Shown here: positions 1 through 8,863 of the stretch, one piece after another
How the letters are laid out: every line of letters starts with the position of its first letter
Numbering within the stretch: the first letter of the stretch is position 1
Assembly: GCF_007827595.1 (NCBI RefSeq)
Contig: NZ_VISR01000039.1
Location: 20,756-84,755 of the forward strand
DNA: 64,000 bases
Source of the DNA: Streptomyces sp. BK340
GTDB lineage: Bacteria; Actinomycetota; Actinomycetes; Streptomycetales; Streptomycetaceae
Direction: 5' to 3'
The notes under the pieces: generated by a model
Database searches by the model: none
What the model was told of the DNA's origin: nothing
What the model saw: only the letters and a program-made list of their open reading frames with translations
Made by a program: the position numbers and the translations under genes

Positions 1-228
1 TCCGAGGCGCTGGAGCCCTGGCGGGACAAGTTTCCGGGCGTCGACGTGACAGAGCAGGCCGTGATCGGCAAGGCCGGCTCGCACCTCGTGGAGGCCTCGC
101 GCGACGCGTCCCTCGTCGTGATCGGTCGCCGCCTGCGCCGGACGCCGATCGGCACGGTGATCGGGCCGGTCGCCCACGCGGTGCTGCACCACGCCACCGC
201 ACCGGTCGCGGTGGTCCCCCACGATTGA
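1..228 (+). CDS. Universal stress protein, C-terminal part (cut by window edge)
   Basis: The frame is open from base 1 and ends at TGA 226-228, giving the last 75 residues. The piece contains the LEPWRDKFPGVDV segment, the nucleotide-loop region VVIGRRLRR and the terminal AVLHHATAPVAVVPHD. All three match the second USP domain of the intact two-domain copies at 14813 and 24715. USPs are cytoplasmic ATP-binding stress proteins of uncertain biochemical role; several belong to the DosR/OsdR regulons. A perfect hairpin follows 33 bp downstream. The start and first domain lie outside the window. Confidence 0.9.
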   Translation, partial: SEALEPWRDKFPGVDVTEQAVIGKAGSHLVEASRDASLVVIGRRLRRTPIGTVIGPVAHAVLHHATAPVAVVPHD

Positions 229-261
229 CAGGTTGCCGGGCGAGCCAGAGCCCGTATCCCA

Positions 262-305
262 CTGAAGGCGGCGTGAGAACGCTCCAGTTCTCACGCCGCC
301 TTCAG
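262..305. terminator. Perfect 19-bp stem hairpin between convergent genes
   Basis: Bases 262-280 and 287-305 are exact reverse complements (arm begins CTGAAGGCGGCGTG), with a 6-nt loop GCTCCA. It lies between the stop of the stress protein (228) and the stop of the convergent PNPOx gene (325). It should therefore act as a bidirectional terminator. There is no T tract, which is common in Streptomyces. Confidence 0.85.
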
Positions 306-324
306 TCGGAACCGAACACCGCGA

Positions 325-789
325 TCAGGCGGGATCGTGTTCCTGGTCCGCGGTGAGTCGGACCCCGGTGATCAGGTCGGGTCGGATGCGTACGGCGTAG
401 TCCATGGTCTCGTTCACCCAGGGGGTGAGCAGTTCCTGGTAGCGGGCCAGCTCATGCGAGTCGGTCACCAGTCGGGCGTAGCCGGTGACCACGACGCTCC
501 AGCCGAGGTGGGTGTCGGGGTCTATGCAGTCGGCCTCATACGCCACCACGACGCCTTGGCCGTCGGCCTGCCCGGCGCGTGCGGTCAGAGCTGCGCCCTC
601 GTAGGTGCGGATGACGATGTCGCCGTTGTCAAGGACGTGGTTGACCGGGCGGACGGTCGGCAGTGCCTGGCGGGTGAAGACGATCCTGCCGAAGGAGACG
701 CTGCCCAGTAGCCGCAGGGCTTCGGCGCTGTCCAGCTCTATGCTCCGGCGCGGCCCGGTCGGGACAGTCTGCGTGGTGTCAGGGGTCAT
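325..789 (-). CDS. Pyridoxamine 5'-phosphate oxidase-like flavin-binding protein
   Basis: This 154-residue protein resembles the PNPOx-like split-barrel family. It has an N-terminal helix with SAEALRLLGSVSFGRIVF, then TVRPVNHVLDNGDIVIRT, then GWSVVVTGYARLV. Family members bind FMN, F420 or haem-type cofactors, and the substrate cannot be told from sequence. PNPOx-like proteins such as Rv3129 occur in the mycobacterial DosR regulon, which fits the context. It lies downstream of adhE on the same strand after a 214-bp gap, so it may have its own promoter. The near-palindrome at 1012-1025 is 223 bp upstream of its ATG. Confidence 0.8.
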   Translation of the reverse strand: MTPDTTQTVPTGPRRSIELDSAEALRLLGSVSFGRIVFTRQALPTVRPVNHVLDNGDIVIRTYEGAALTARAGQADGQGVVVAYEADCIDPDTHLGWSVVVTGYARLVTDSHELARYQELLTPWVNETMDYAVRIRPDLITGVRLTADQEHDPA

Positions 790-1003
790 GGGGTGGCTTC
801 CGTGCGGTTTCGTTGCTCACTGCTGTGTGTCTTCGGCCGGCGTGACCAGGCAGATACGTGGTCTGTCACTGTGGCGACGGGCGGTGCGCCGGTAGGGCAT
901 GTGCGACGTCCCTTCGAGGCCTGCGCGGCTGCCTGTCCGCGGCGCACCAGGTCGGGCGCCGCGGGCAGGTTCGATCAGGTCATTGGAACGGCCTGAGGGC
1001 TCT

Positions 1004-3691
1004 TCACGCCAGGGCCGTTCGGCCCTTGTCCGTGTCCGGCCGCCGAGGTTCGTCGCCGTAGTAGGCCATGCGCATGATCTCCTGCATGTCGTCGAGCATC
1101 GGCATGCGTGGGTTGGCGGGCGCGCACTGGTCTTCGTACGCGTTCAAGGCCTGTCGGGGCAGGGCGTCGAGGAAGGCGCGCTCGTCGACGCCCAGGGCCT
1201 GGAAGGACGGCTCGATGCCCACGGCATCGCGTAGCCGCTCCACCGCGCGGGCCAGCGACTCCACGCCCTCCTGCGCGGTGGCCGCCGGCAGGCTGAGGGC
1301 GCGGGCGATGTCCTGGAAGCGTTCGGGAGCGCGGTAGCTCTCGTACTTGGGCCAGCCCGTGAGCTTCGCCGGAACAGTCCCGTTGTAGCGGATGACGTGC
1401 GGCAGCAGGACCGCGTTGGTGCGGCCGTGGGCGATGTGGAAGGTGGCACCGAGGGTGTGCGACATGGCGTGGACTATGCCGAGGAAGGCGTTGCCGAAAG
1501 CCATGCCCGCGATCGTGCCGGCGTTGTGCATCCTCTCCCGCGCGTCGGGACGGCCGGTGCGGTCGTTGACCGCGGCTTCGATGTTGTCGAAGATCAGGCG
1601 GATCGCGTGCAGGGCCAGGCCGTCGGTGAAGTCGTTGGCGTAGACGGACACGTACGCCTCTATGGCGTGGGTGAGGGCGTCGAAGCCGCTGTCGGCCGCC
1701 AGCGCCGGAGGCAGGTCCGCAGTGAGCAGTGGGTCGACGATGGCCACGCTCGGGGTGAGTGCGTAGTCGGCGAGCGGGTACTTCTTGCCGCTCGCGGGGT
1801 CGGAGATGACCGCGAAGGGGGTGACCTCCGCGCCGGTGCCGGAGGTGGTGGGTACGCAAACGAGGCGGGCACGGGTGCCGAGGACCGGGAAGCGGAAGGC
1901 GCGCTTGCGGATGTCGGAGAACTTCTGCCGCATGTCGGCGAAGTCGATGTCCGGGTGCTCATACAGGAGCCACATCACCTTCGCGGCGTCCATAGGGGAG
2001 CCGCCGCCGAGCGCGATGATGGTGTCCGGGCGGAAGTCCCGCATGAGCTGGGCGCCGCGCTGGACGGAGTCGATGCTCGGCTCGGGTTCGACGTTGTCGA
2101 TGATCTGGAGGGTGACGGGTTCGTGACGGCGTTGCAGGACGCGGCTGACGCGGTCGACGAAGCCGAGGCGGGTCATGGTGGCGTCCGTGACGACCGTGAC
2201 GCGGTGGACGTCCGGCATGGAGGACAGGTAGCGCAGGGACTGCGGCTCGAAGTAAATCTTCGGCGGCACTTTGAACCACTGCAGGTTGTTGCGGCGCGCG
2301 CTGACCCGCTTGATGTTCAGCAGCTGGACGGCGGAGACGTTGTTGGACACCGAGGTGTGCCCCCACGAGCCGCAGCCCAGGGTGAGCGACGGCAGCATGC
2401 TGTTGTAGATGCCGCCGATGGCCCCCTGTGAGGACGGGGCGTTGACGATGATCCGTACGGTTTTCATGCGCTGGCCGTACTCCTCCGCGAGGTCGGGGTC
2501 CTCGGTGTGGATGACCGCGGTGTGGCCCTGGCCGTGGAAGGCGACCATGTCGGCGGCGAGGTCGAAGCCCTGCTGTTCGGAGTCGGCGCGCAGCACCGCG
2601 AGCACCGGGCACAGCTTCTCGCGGGTCAGCGGCTCGTCGAGGCCCACCCGTTCGGCCTCGACCAGGATCAGTGAGGTGTCGCCCGGGACGGTGAAGCCTG
2701 CCTGCTCGGCGATCCAGGCCGGACTCTGACCGACGGCTTCGGCGTTGACCTTGGGCTCGCAGCCCGTGCTGGTGCGGTCGGTCGGGAACAGGAAGGCTTC
2801 CAGCTTCGCCTTCTCCTCGGCGGTCGCCAGGTGAGCGTGCAGGGTGTGGAATTCGGCCAGTGCGGCGTCGTAGATCTCGTCGTCCAGGATGACGGCCTGT
2901 TCGGAGGCGCAGATCATGCCGTTGTCGAACGACTTGGACAGCACCAGGTCGTTGACGGCCCGGCGCAGCTTCGCGCTCTTGTGCACGTAGGCCGGCACGT
3001 TGCCCGCGCCGACGCCCAGGGCGGGCTTGCCCGCCGAGTAGGCAGCCCGGACCATGGCGTTGCCGCCGGTGGCGAGGATCAGCGAGACGCCCGGGTGGCG
3101 CATCAGGATGCCGGTCGCCTCCACCGATGGCGTCTCGATCCACTGCACGCAGTGCTCCGGTGCGCCAGCGGCGACGGCCGCGTCCCGTACGATCCGGGCA
3201 GCCGCGGTACTGCACCGCTGGGCCGAGGGGTGGAAGGCGAACACGATCGGATTGCGCGTCTTCAGAGCCATCAGGGCCTTGAAGACGGTGGTGGAGGTCG
3301 GGTTGGTGACCGGTGTGATCGCGCAGACCACGCCGACCGGCTCGGCCACCTCGATCATGTCCTCGATGTCGTCACGGGAGATAACGCCGACGGTCTTCAT
3401 CGGGCCCATGCTGTGCGTGACGTGCTCGCAGGCGAACATGTTCTTGGCCGCCTTGTCCTCGAAGACACCGCGCCCTGTCTCCTCCACGGCGAGGCGGGCC
3501 AGAGCGGTGTGCTGGTCCAGGGCGGCGACCGAGGCCTTCTTGACGATGTGGTCGACCTCCTCCTGGGTGAGGGCGTCGTAGTCGGCGAGCGCCTTGAGTC
3601 CGTTCGTGACCAGCTGGTCCACGGCGATGGTGATGTCGGGCGGCGCGTCGGCAGCTGCTGTTGCCTGGATTCCGGCCTGATGACGGGTCAT
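1004..3691 (-). CDS. adhE: Bifunctional acetaldehyde-CoA/alcohol dehydrogenase AdhE
   Basis: The 895-residue protein reduces acetyl-CoA to acetaldehyde and then ethanol, oxidising two NADH. Residues about 1-450 form a CoA-acylating aldehyde dehydrogenase with catalytic Cys261 (GMICASEQ). Residues about 480-880 form an iron-dependent alcohol dehydrogenase with ALGGGSPMDAAK, GTGAEVTPF and likely metal ligands D671, H675, H741 and H755. Length agrees with the family (about 870-890). The ATG at 3691 is preceded by GGAGG. The frame stays open further upstream, but that part has no homology to the family. A DevR-type box lies 127 bp upstream. It is the fermentative electron sink for the pyruvate formate-lyase product. 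A deleted second copy lies at 30208-30500. Confidence 0.95.
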   Translation of the reverse strand: MTRHQAGIQATAAADAPPDITIAVDQLVTNGLKALADYDALTQEEVDHIVKKASVAALDQHTALARLAVEETGRGVFEDKAAKNMFACEHVTHSMGPMKTVGVISRDDIEDMIEVAEPVGVVCAITPVTNPTSTTVFKALMALKTRNPIVFAFHPSAQRCSTAAARIVRDAAVAAGAPEHCVQWIETPSVEATGILMRHPGVSLILATGGNAMVRAAYSAGKPALGVGAGNVPAYVHKSAKLRRAVNDLVLSKSFDNGMICASEQAVILDDEIYDAALAEFHTLHAHLATAEEKAKLEAFLFPTDRTSTGCEPKVNAEAVGQSPAWIAEQAGFTVPGDTSLILVEAERVGLDEPLTREKLCPVLAVLRADSEQQGFDLAADMVAFHGQGHTAVIHTEDPDLAEEYGQRMKTVRIIVNAPSSQGAIGGIYNSMLPSLTLGCGSWGHTSVSNNVSAVQLLNIKRVSARRNNLQWFKVPPKIYFEPQSLRYLSSMPDVHRVTVVTDATMTRLGFVDRVSRVLQRRHEPVTLQIIDNVEPEPSIDSVQRGAQLMRDFRPDTIIALGGGSPMDAAKVMWLLYEHPDIDFADMRQKFSDIRKRAFRFPVLGTRARLVCVPTTSGTGAEVTPFAVISDPASGKKYPLADYALTPSVAIVDPLLTADLPPALAADSGFDALTHAIEAYVSVYANDFTDGLALHAIRLIFDNIEAAVNDRTGRPDARERMHNAGTIAGMAFGNAFLGIVHAMSHTLGATFHIAHGRTNAVLLPHVIRYNGTVPAKLTGWPKYESYRAPERFQDIARALSLPAATAQEGVESLARAVERLRDAVGIEPSFQALGVDERAFLDALPRQALNAYEDQCAPANPRMPMLDDMQEIMRMAYYGDEPRRPDTDKGRTALA
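1012..1025. promoter_or_regulatory. Putative DevR-type box inside the adhE 3' end
   Basis: GGGCCGTTCGGCCC is a perfect palindrome apart from its two central bases and matches the recurrent island motif. It overlaps the last codons of adhE, so coding constraint or a terminator stem are alternatives. If regulatory, the target is the PNPOx gene downstream. Confidence 0.4.
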
Positions 3692-3817
3692 TGGGGGAGC
3701 GCCTCCGTTGACGAGAGCCGTCGGCGTCGGCCGACGGTGTGCGGACCGGAGCGGCACCGCGGGGGATTCGGTGCCGCTCACGCCTCCACCCTCGTCGCGC
3801 CTGATCCCGACTCCCAG

Positions 3818-3831
3818 GTGCCGATGGTCCC
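3818..3831 (-). promoter_or_regulatory. Putative DevR-type box upstream of adhE
   Basis: Read on the minus strand it is GGGACCATCGGCAC, 127 bp before the adhE ATG. It matches 13 of 14 positions of the box at 34758, upstream of ppdK. Confidence 0.55.
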
Positions 3832-3960
3832 TTCCGGGGGCTGACCGGCACTGGTCGGGCGAGGCCTGGTGACCCGTCCGGGCAGCTCCCTCGCCGAACG
3901 CAGGAACCACACGTACGCGAAGGAGGGCGACCGCGCCGCAGCGGAGGCTCACGAAGGGCT

Positions 3961-4359
3961 TTACTCCCGGCCGCTGTCGGTGGGGCCGCCGCGCCACGGA
4001 GGCGGAGTGGCCGACCTGCGGGCCTCCTCCTTGCGGTGCAGGACCCGGTTCATCTGGGTGCGCAGCCGGTCCTGCAGCCGGTCCGCCAGTTCGTGTCCCG
4101 TGGCCTCCTGGGCATGCACGACCACGAGGGTGTTCCCCACGACGAGCTCGGCCCCGGCGGACCAGGGCCGCTCGGCGTGATGTGCCACCGCCCTGGTGAC
4201 CCTCACCGCACCGCTCACCGCTGGAATGCCGGGCCGGCCGAGGACCGCGTCGACCTTCTCCCGGAGGTATGTGACGGCTTCCTCGTCCACATCGCCCTCC
4301 ACGCGCACCTCCACGGCGGCGGCGCAGGTGACCTGGGTGCTGGTGTCCTTGGCAGTCAT
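3961..4359 (-). CDS. Short HPF/RaiA-like ribosome-associated protein (copy 1)
   Basis: The 132-residue protein has the beta-alpha-beta-beta-beta-alpha pattern of S30AE proteins. It starts with VEVRVEGDVDEEAVTYLREK and ends with a helix around HELADRLQDRLRTQMNRVL. There is no C-terminal dimerisation domain as in long HPF. The tail SATPPPWRGGP is shared with the second copy at 31418. Short or unusual HPFs under DosR control (RafH of M. tuberculosis) stabilise idle ribosomes under hypoxia, and a similar role is inferred here. The ATG at 4359 was chosen because it aligns with copy 2. It is transcribed divergently from devR with two boxes between them. Confidence 0.75.
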   Translation of the reverse strand: MTAKDTSTQVTCAAAVEVRVEGDVDEEAVTYLREKVDAVLGRPGIPAVSGAVRVTRAVAHHAERPWSAGAELVVGNTLVVVHAQEATGHELADRLQDRLRTQMNRVLHRKEEARRSATPPPWRGGPTDSGRE

Positions 4360-4447
4360 GTGCTCCGCTCCTTCTGATCGTTTCGCAGCGGCTCCAGACT
4401 TCTGCGGGCACCGGTCCTGGCCCAGGGCTGTCGGGTCCGAGTAGTGG

Positions 4448-4461
4448 GGCCATTGGACCTT
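4448..4461. promoter_or_regulatory. Putative DevR-type box upstream of HPF-like gene
   Basis: GGGCCATTGGACCT lies 88 bp before the HPF-like ATG in the divergent devR intergenic region. A weaker match, GGGCTGTCGGGTCC, sits at 4425-4438, so a tandem arrangement is possible. Confidence 0.5.
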
Positions 4462-4578
4462 CACTCTTAGGGTGGCTGGCGAGTTCGCGGTGCGAATGCC
4501 AGGTTCATCACAGTTGGCCGTTTCGCACCCTGGTGGCAGCGGTGTCTCACGGCCGAGGGACACTATGTACGGAGAACA

Positions 4579-4592
4579 GGGCCGACCGGCCC
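4579..4592. promoter_or_regulatory. Putative DevR-type box upstream of devR
   Basis: GGGCCGACCGGCCC is identical to the box at 19939 and flanked by CA/TG, extending the symmetry (CAGGGCC...GGCCCTG). It lies 99 bp before the devR ATG. This suggests autoregulation, as known for dosR. Confidence 0.6.
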
Positions 4593-4691
4593 TGGTCCTT
4601 CGGCCCCGTGCGAGAAAAGATCTCGACACTGAGGGCCGATTCCGTCAACGAGCGGACATCGGTACGCAACGCGGAACCAGGGAGCAGTTTG

Positions 4692-5384
4692 ATGGCGGAC
4701 AGTGAGCAGCCCGGCGCCGATAACCCGATCCGGGTCTTCCTGATGGACGACCACGAGGTGGTGCGGCGCGGCGTGCGCGACCTGCTGAACGACGAGCCGG
4801 ACATCGAGGTGATCGGTGAGGCCGGCACGGCGGAGCAGGCACTGGTGCGGGTACCGGCGTTGCGCCCGCAGGTGGCAGTGCTGGACGTCCGTCTCCCCGA
4901 CGGCGACGGCGTGACCGTGTGCCGGGAGCTACGCTCCCGCATGCCGGAGCTGTCCTGCCTCATGCTGACCTCCTTCGACGACGAGGAGGCACTGCTCGAC
5001 TCGATCATGGCGGGCGCGTCCGGTTACGTTCTGAAGCAGATCCAGGGCTCCGACCTGGTGTCCGCCGTGCGCACCGTGGCCGGCGGCCAGTCCCTGCTGG
5101 ACGCCAGTGCGACCACCAGGCTGATGGCCCGGCTGCGTGGCGGCCAGCAGGAGGAGGAGCAGCCCGACGGACTGCAAGGTCTGACCGAGCGGGAGCGGGA
5201 GATCCTGGCTCTGATCGGTGAGGGGCTGACCAACCGCCAGATCGGCCAGCGGCTGTACCTGGCCGAGAAGACGGTGAAGAACCACATCTCCCGTCTGCTG
5301 GCCAAGCTCGGCGTCGAGCGCCGTATCCAGGCTGCCGTCATCGCCACCCAGGTCCAGGACCGACAGCGGCAGGAAGGGCACTGA
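4692..5384 (+). CDS. devR: DevR/DosR-type (OsdR-like) NarL-family response regulator
   Basis: The 230-residue protein has a receiver domain with acidic pocket D19/D20, phospho-acceptor D65 (LDVRLPDGDG) and switch Lys near YVLKQ. A LuxR-type HTH follows at about residues 160-225. The recognition-helix region LAEKTVKNHISRLLAKLG is almost the same as in M. tuberculosis DosR, which argues for related operator specificity. DosR and S. coelicolor OsdR control dormancy, stress and anaerobic genes. The ATG at 4692 with upstream AGGGAG is preferred, because residues encoded before it are not conserved. No kinase is adjacent; the likely partner is encoded at 38906. A terminator-like hairpin follows at 5460. 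Confidence 0.92.
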   Translation: MADSEQPGADNPIRVFLMDDHEVVRRGVRDLLNDEPDIEVIGEAGTAEQALVRVPALRPQVAVLDVRLPDGDGVTVCRELRSRMPELSCLMLTSFDDEEALLDSIMAGASGYVLKQIQGSDLVSAVRTVAGGQSLLDASATTRLMARLRGGQQEEEQPDGLQGLTEREREILALIGEGLTNRQIGQRLYLAEKTVKNHISRLLAKLGVERRIQAAVIATQVQDRQRQEGH

Positions 5385-5459
5385 ATCCCGGAACCGGCGC
5401 GGACCAGAATGAATCGCCGGGCAACGTGCTCAGCGCCCGGCTCGTAACCTCCTCCACCA

Positions 5460-5481
5460 CCAGGGACCACTCCGTCCCTGG
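5460..5481. terminator. 8-bp stem hairpin after devR
   Basis: CCAGGGAC and GTCCCTGG form a perfect stem around the loop CACTCC. It lies between devR and the convergent CBS-BON pseudogene. One arm also resembles half of the DevR-type box, so a binding role cannot be excluded. Confidence 0.55.
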
Positions 5482-5565
5482 CCAGTGAGACGGACATGGT
5501 GGGCGCCGTGGTGGAGGGTCGGACCGGCCCGGCGAGGATCCCGCTGTTCTGCAAGAAGTTGCCGG

Positions 5566-6307
5566 TCAGGCCCGAGACAGGTTTTCGCCGCCGTTCGCGG
5601 GGGCGGCCATTGGCTCCGCAGGGCCTTCGGAGCGCATCAGCTCGAACTCCACGTCGACCACGCCCTCGACGGCCCGGACCAGACGCGCGGCCATGGGGAC
5701 CAGGGATGTGTCCCGGGCATGGCCGGTGAGCGTCACGACACCGTTCCGTACATCCACCCGCACAGCCGACACCGGAGCAGCGAAGAGATATGCCACGACC
5801 TCCCGCCGCACCTCCTCGGCGATCTCATCGTCGTCCCGCAGGAACACCTTCAGCAGGTCGGCGCGGCTGACGATGCCTTGCAGCATGCCCACGTGGTCGA
5901 CGACGGGCAGCCGCTTGACCTTGGCGTGCGCCATGCCGCCCGCGCTGACCCTCGCGGCCCCCGTGGCCGCGGCTCCGTGCGGCCTGGGCCAGGGTCGCGT
6001 CCGCGCGGACGGTGAGGGCGGGGGAGGTCATGAGGCCCTCGGCGGTGAGGCCGCCCGCCTTGGCCAGGTCGTCGAGACGGCGCAGCTGTGTGGCCCGGTC
6101 GGGGTCGCTGTCGCGGAACTCCTCCTTGGGCAGCAGGTCGGCCTCGGAGACGACGCCGACCACGCGGCCCTCGCCCTCGAGGACGGCCAGGGCGCTGACC
6201 TTCCAGTCCTGCATGAACTGCACGATCTCTTTGAAGGCGGCCCGTCGGCCGACGGCGGCGACCGTGTGGGAGATGGCGTCACTGACGATGCGTGGGGTGC
6301 TGTACAC
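5566..6307 (-). pseudogene. Frameshifted CBS-CBS-BON protein gene
   Basis: The reading frame from GTG 6307 gives a first CBS domain (FKEIVQFMQDWKVSALAVLEGEGRVVGVVSEADLL) and runs to about ATLAQAARS near 5965. One base then breaks the frame. The second CBS domain (KVKRLPVVDHVGMLQGIVSRADLLKVFL) and the BON domain (VRVDVRNGVVTLTGHARD) continue in another frame to 5566. Intact relatives are at 22744 and 30723. CBS pairs bind adenosyl ligands and sense energy state. The gene starts 28 bp after the Crp-like pseudogene, so the two formed an operon. A sequencing error is possible. Confidence 0.8.
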
Positions 6308-6334
6308 CGGGACGCCTTCGTCAGGCCGGGCCGC

Positions 6335-6788
6335 TCACACGGCGCTTCCGGCGCCGTATGGGGCGTAGAGGTCCAGCAGCCGGCTCCTGGTAGTACGGAG
6401 GCGGTGGGCCAGCACGTCGCCAACCCACTGAGTGACGGCACGTCCGAGTGCTGGGTCGTCCTGGCAGAGGGAACGGACGGCCGTGGCGTCGAACTCGTAG
6501 GCCCGCACCTGGGTCGCCGCTGTGGCGCCATATGCCACACGTGCGGCACGAACAGCCAGGACAGGCCGACGAGTTCGTTGTGACCGAGGGTCTCGCTGAT
6601 CGCGTGGCGCCGGCCGGGTACGTGTGTGTCGAGCTCGATGGAGCCGGTGCGGTGATCCAGAACCGGTCCGCATGCGCACCTTCGTTGAAGATGCGCGTCC
6701 CCTGCGGGAAGGTCACTTCCCGGGCAAGACGCATGAGCCGTTGCCGGTGCTGGGTGGGCAGCGCGCGCAGCATGCTCGGGGTATTCAT
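6335..6788 (-). pseudogene. Crp/Fnr-type cyclic-nucleotide-binding protein, two frameshifts
   Basis: Three frames must be joined. MNTPSMLRALPTQHRQRLMR to DRFWI (6788 to about 6655) leads into TGSIELDTHVPGRRHAISETLGHNELVG...HVWHMAP (to about 6535). That leads into VRAYEFDATAVRSLCQDDPALGRAV...LLDLYAPYGAGSAV, stopping at 6335. Rejoined, it is about 150 residues: one cNMP-binding jelly roll with a short tail and no evident HTH. Such single-domain proteins occur in streptomycete dormancy islands. Two single-base deletions explain the breaks. Confidence 0.75.
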
Positions 6789-7343
6789 GGCCGGCCTCCC
6801 GGACGGGGTACACGAACTGGTACCTCCAGCGTGTGGCGCCGACTCCAGTCGAGGGAGGGGCCATCGGGCGTCCGGAGCGGGGCCATCCGGCCTCAGAGCA
6901 GATGGCAGTGAAGACGGCCGCCGCCCCCGTGTCGGCGAGGGCGGCGGCCGCGGCGCGAGGACCGTGCCTCCCCAACACGAAACTCGCGCGGAAGCCCTCG
7001 CGGCTCATGGGGTGTGCGAGCCCCATCTCGAACGAGCCGTAAGGACATGGCACTCTCGGCCGGTTGACATCGCATTGCGAGCCAGGCCGTAGCTCCTGCC
7101 CTCGATGGTCCAGTTCGCAACGGTGCTGACGATGGGGCTGGCCGGGCCATGCCGTGGACCGAACGACCCATGTCCTGTGACCAGGAGCACCGGGAAACGG
7201 AAGAGTTGGGCTGGCCAGACCCACGGCAGCGGGACCATCGGGGTCGCGCATGGGCCGTGTGGCCGCTGACCGTGCGCGGCTGAGGGGCACAAAGATCAGC
7301 TGCGGATCCACTCACCCACACCGGTCCGTAAGGAGCCTCAGCC
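6789..7343. other. Intergenic region between Crp-like pseudogene and arcD
   Basis: No gene could be supported in these 555 bases. A minus-strand frame (SREGFRASFVLGRHGPRAAAAALADTG...) stays open here but has no recognisable family and no clear ribosome site. It may be a remnant. The arcD promoter region and one DevR-type box (7232) lie at the right end. Confidence 0.5.
7232..7245 (+). promoter_or_regulatory. Putative DevR-type box upstream of arcDABC
   Basis: GGGACCATCGGGGT lies 98 bp before the arcD ATG. The left half is identical to the boxes upstream of adhE and ppdK; the right half is degenerate. Confidence 0.5.
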
Positions 7344-8834
7344 ATGCCCAGAACCACAGGAGACGGAAAGGGGACGGCGCCTACAGCGGCGCTCGGCCTT
7401 CCCGCCGCCTCCGCGCTCGTCATCGGCAGCATCATCGGAACCGGAGTGTTCGCGCTACCCTCCGCCCTTGCCCCGTACGGGCCCATCTCCCTCGTCGCTT
7501 TCATCGCCGTCACCCTCGGCGCGCTCGCGCTGGCGCTGACCTTCGGGGCGCTGTCCAAGCGCGTTCCGGCGAGCGGTGGGCCGTACGTCTACGCCCGCGA
7601 GGCCTTCGGGGAGTTCGCCGGGTTCCTCAACGCATGGTCGTACTGGATCACGGCCTGGGCCGGCAACGCGGCCATCGTCGTGGCGTGGGTCGGCTACGTC
7701 GAGGTGTTCGTGAACACCGGGCACGACAAGTGGGCGTCGGTGCTTCTCGCGCTGGTCGGGCTGTGGATTCCCGCCGCGATCAACCTCACCGGCATCCGCA
7801 ACATGGGCGCCTTCCAGGTGATCACGACCGTGCTGAAGTTCGTTCCCCTGATCTTCATGGCCACCGTCGGGCTGTTGTTCATCGACGCCCGCAACTTCGG
7901 CCCGTTCAACGCCAGCGGCCAGTCGGCGCTGGGCGCGATCTCGGCCGCGGGCGCCATCGCCCTGTTCAGCTACCTGGGCCTGGAAGCAGCCTCCGTCGTC
8001 GCCGGACGCGTGCGCGAGCCGGGGCGCAACGTTCCCCGCGCCACCGTCTACGGCACGCTCATCTGCGCCGTCATCTACATCCTGGGCACCCTCGCCGTCT
8101 TCGGCACCGTCGCACACGGCAAGCTGGGCGGCTCGACCGCACCGTTCACCGACGCCGCGAACAACATCTTCGGCGGCAGCTGGGCCGGAGACATTGTCGC
8201 CGTGGCCGCGATCATCTCCGGCATCGGCGCTCTGAACGGTTGGACCATGCTGTGCGCGGAGATGCCGTACGCGGCCACCCGCGACGGTCTCTTCCCGCAG
8301 GCCTTCGCCCGGCTGCGCGGCGAGGGTGGCGTCCCGGCCTTCGGCATCGTCGCTTCCACGGTGCTGGCCTCACTGATCACCGTGTTCAGCTACACGCGCT
8401 TCGACGACGTCTTCACCAAGATCGTGTTGCTCAGCGTGCTGACGGCCGTCATCCCGTACCTCTTCTCCGCCGCCGCCCAGCTGTACTGGCTGCTGGTCCG
8501 CGGCCGGGACAGCCTCAGCCCCCGCAGGCTCGCCCGTGACATCACCGTCGCCGCGCTCGCCCTCGCCTTCTCGTACTGGTCGATCCAGGGAAGCGGCTAC
8601 CAGACCGTCTACTACGGCCTGTTCGTGCTGCTGCTCGGCGTCCCCGTCTACGTCTGGCTGAAGCGGGGACAGGACGCCTTCGGCGAGGCCACGGCGCCGA
8701 GGACCGCGGCGACCGTGGACCGGTCGGAACGCGCACCCGAGACGCCCCCGTCGGCCCAGCGGCTCTCCCGAGGGCTCCGGACCAGCCGCACCAGCGGAGC
8801 CCGGAAGCGCAACGACTTCCGCCACCACGACTGA
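7344..8834 (+). CDS. arcD: APC-family amino-acid permease, probable arginine/ornithine antiporter
   Basis: This 496-residue polytopic membrane protein begins with the APC signature ASALVIGSIIGTGVFALPSAL and has about 12 hydrophobic segments. It also contains the family motif SKRVPASGGPYVYAREAFGEF. It is the first gene of a four-gene set with arcA, arcB and arcC, separated by only 29 bp from arcA. The context indicates electroneutral arginine uptake against ornithine export; substrate specificity itself is not readable. The ATG has a TAAGGAG ribosome site. The C-terminal 70 residues are hydrophilic and rich in Arg, Thr and Ser. Confidence 0.85.
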   Translation: MPRTTGDGKGTAPTAALGLPAASALVIGSIIGTGVFALPSALAPYGPISLVAFIAVTLGALALALTFGALSKRVPASGGPYVYAREAFGEFAGFLNAWSYWITAWAGNAAIVVAWVGYVEVFVNTGHDKWASVLLALVGLWIPAAINLTGIRNMGAFQVITTVLKFVPLIFMATVGLLFIDARNFGPFNASGQSALGAISAAGAIALFSYLGLEAASVVAGRVREPGRNVPRATVYGTLICAVIYILGTLAVFGTVAHGKLGGSTAPFTDAANNIFGGSWAGDIVAVAAIISGIGALNGWTMLCAEMPYAATRDGLFPQAFARLRGEGGVPAFGIVASTVLASLITVFSYTRFDDVFTKIVLLSVLTAVIPYLFSAAAQLYWLLVRGRDSLSPRRLARDITVAALALAFSYWSIQGSGYQTVYYGLFVLLLGVPVYVWLKRGQDAFGEATAPRTAATVDRSERAPETPPSAQRLSRGLRTSRTSGARKRNDFRHHD

Positions 8835-8863
8835 CCGCCCCCAAGCACAGAGGAACTTCCGCG

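Noticed and set aside
3692..4453. 254-codon N-terminal extension of AdhE
   Set aside because: It crosses the adhE promoter and the opposite phase of the HPF-like gene, has no family similarity, and the ATG at 3691 has a GGAGG site and matches the family start.
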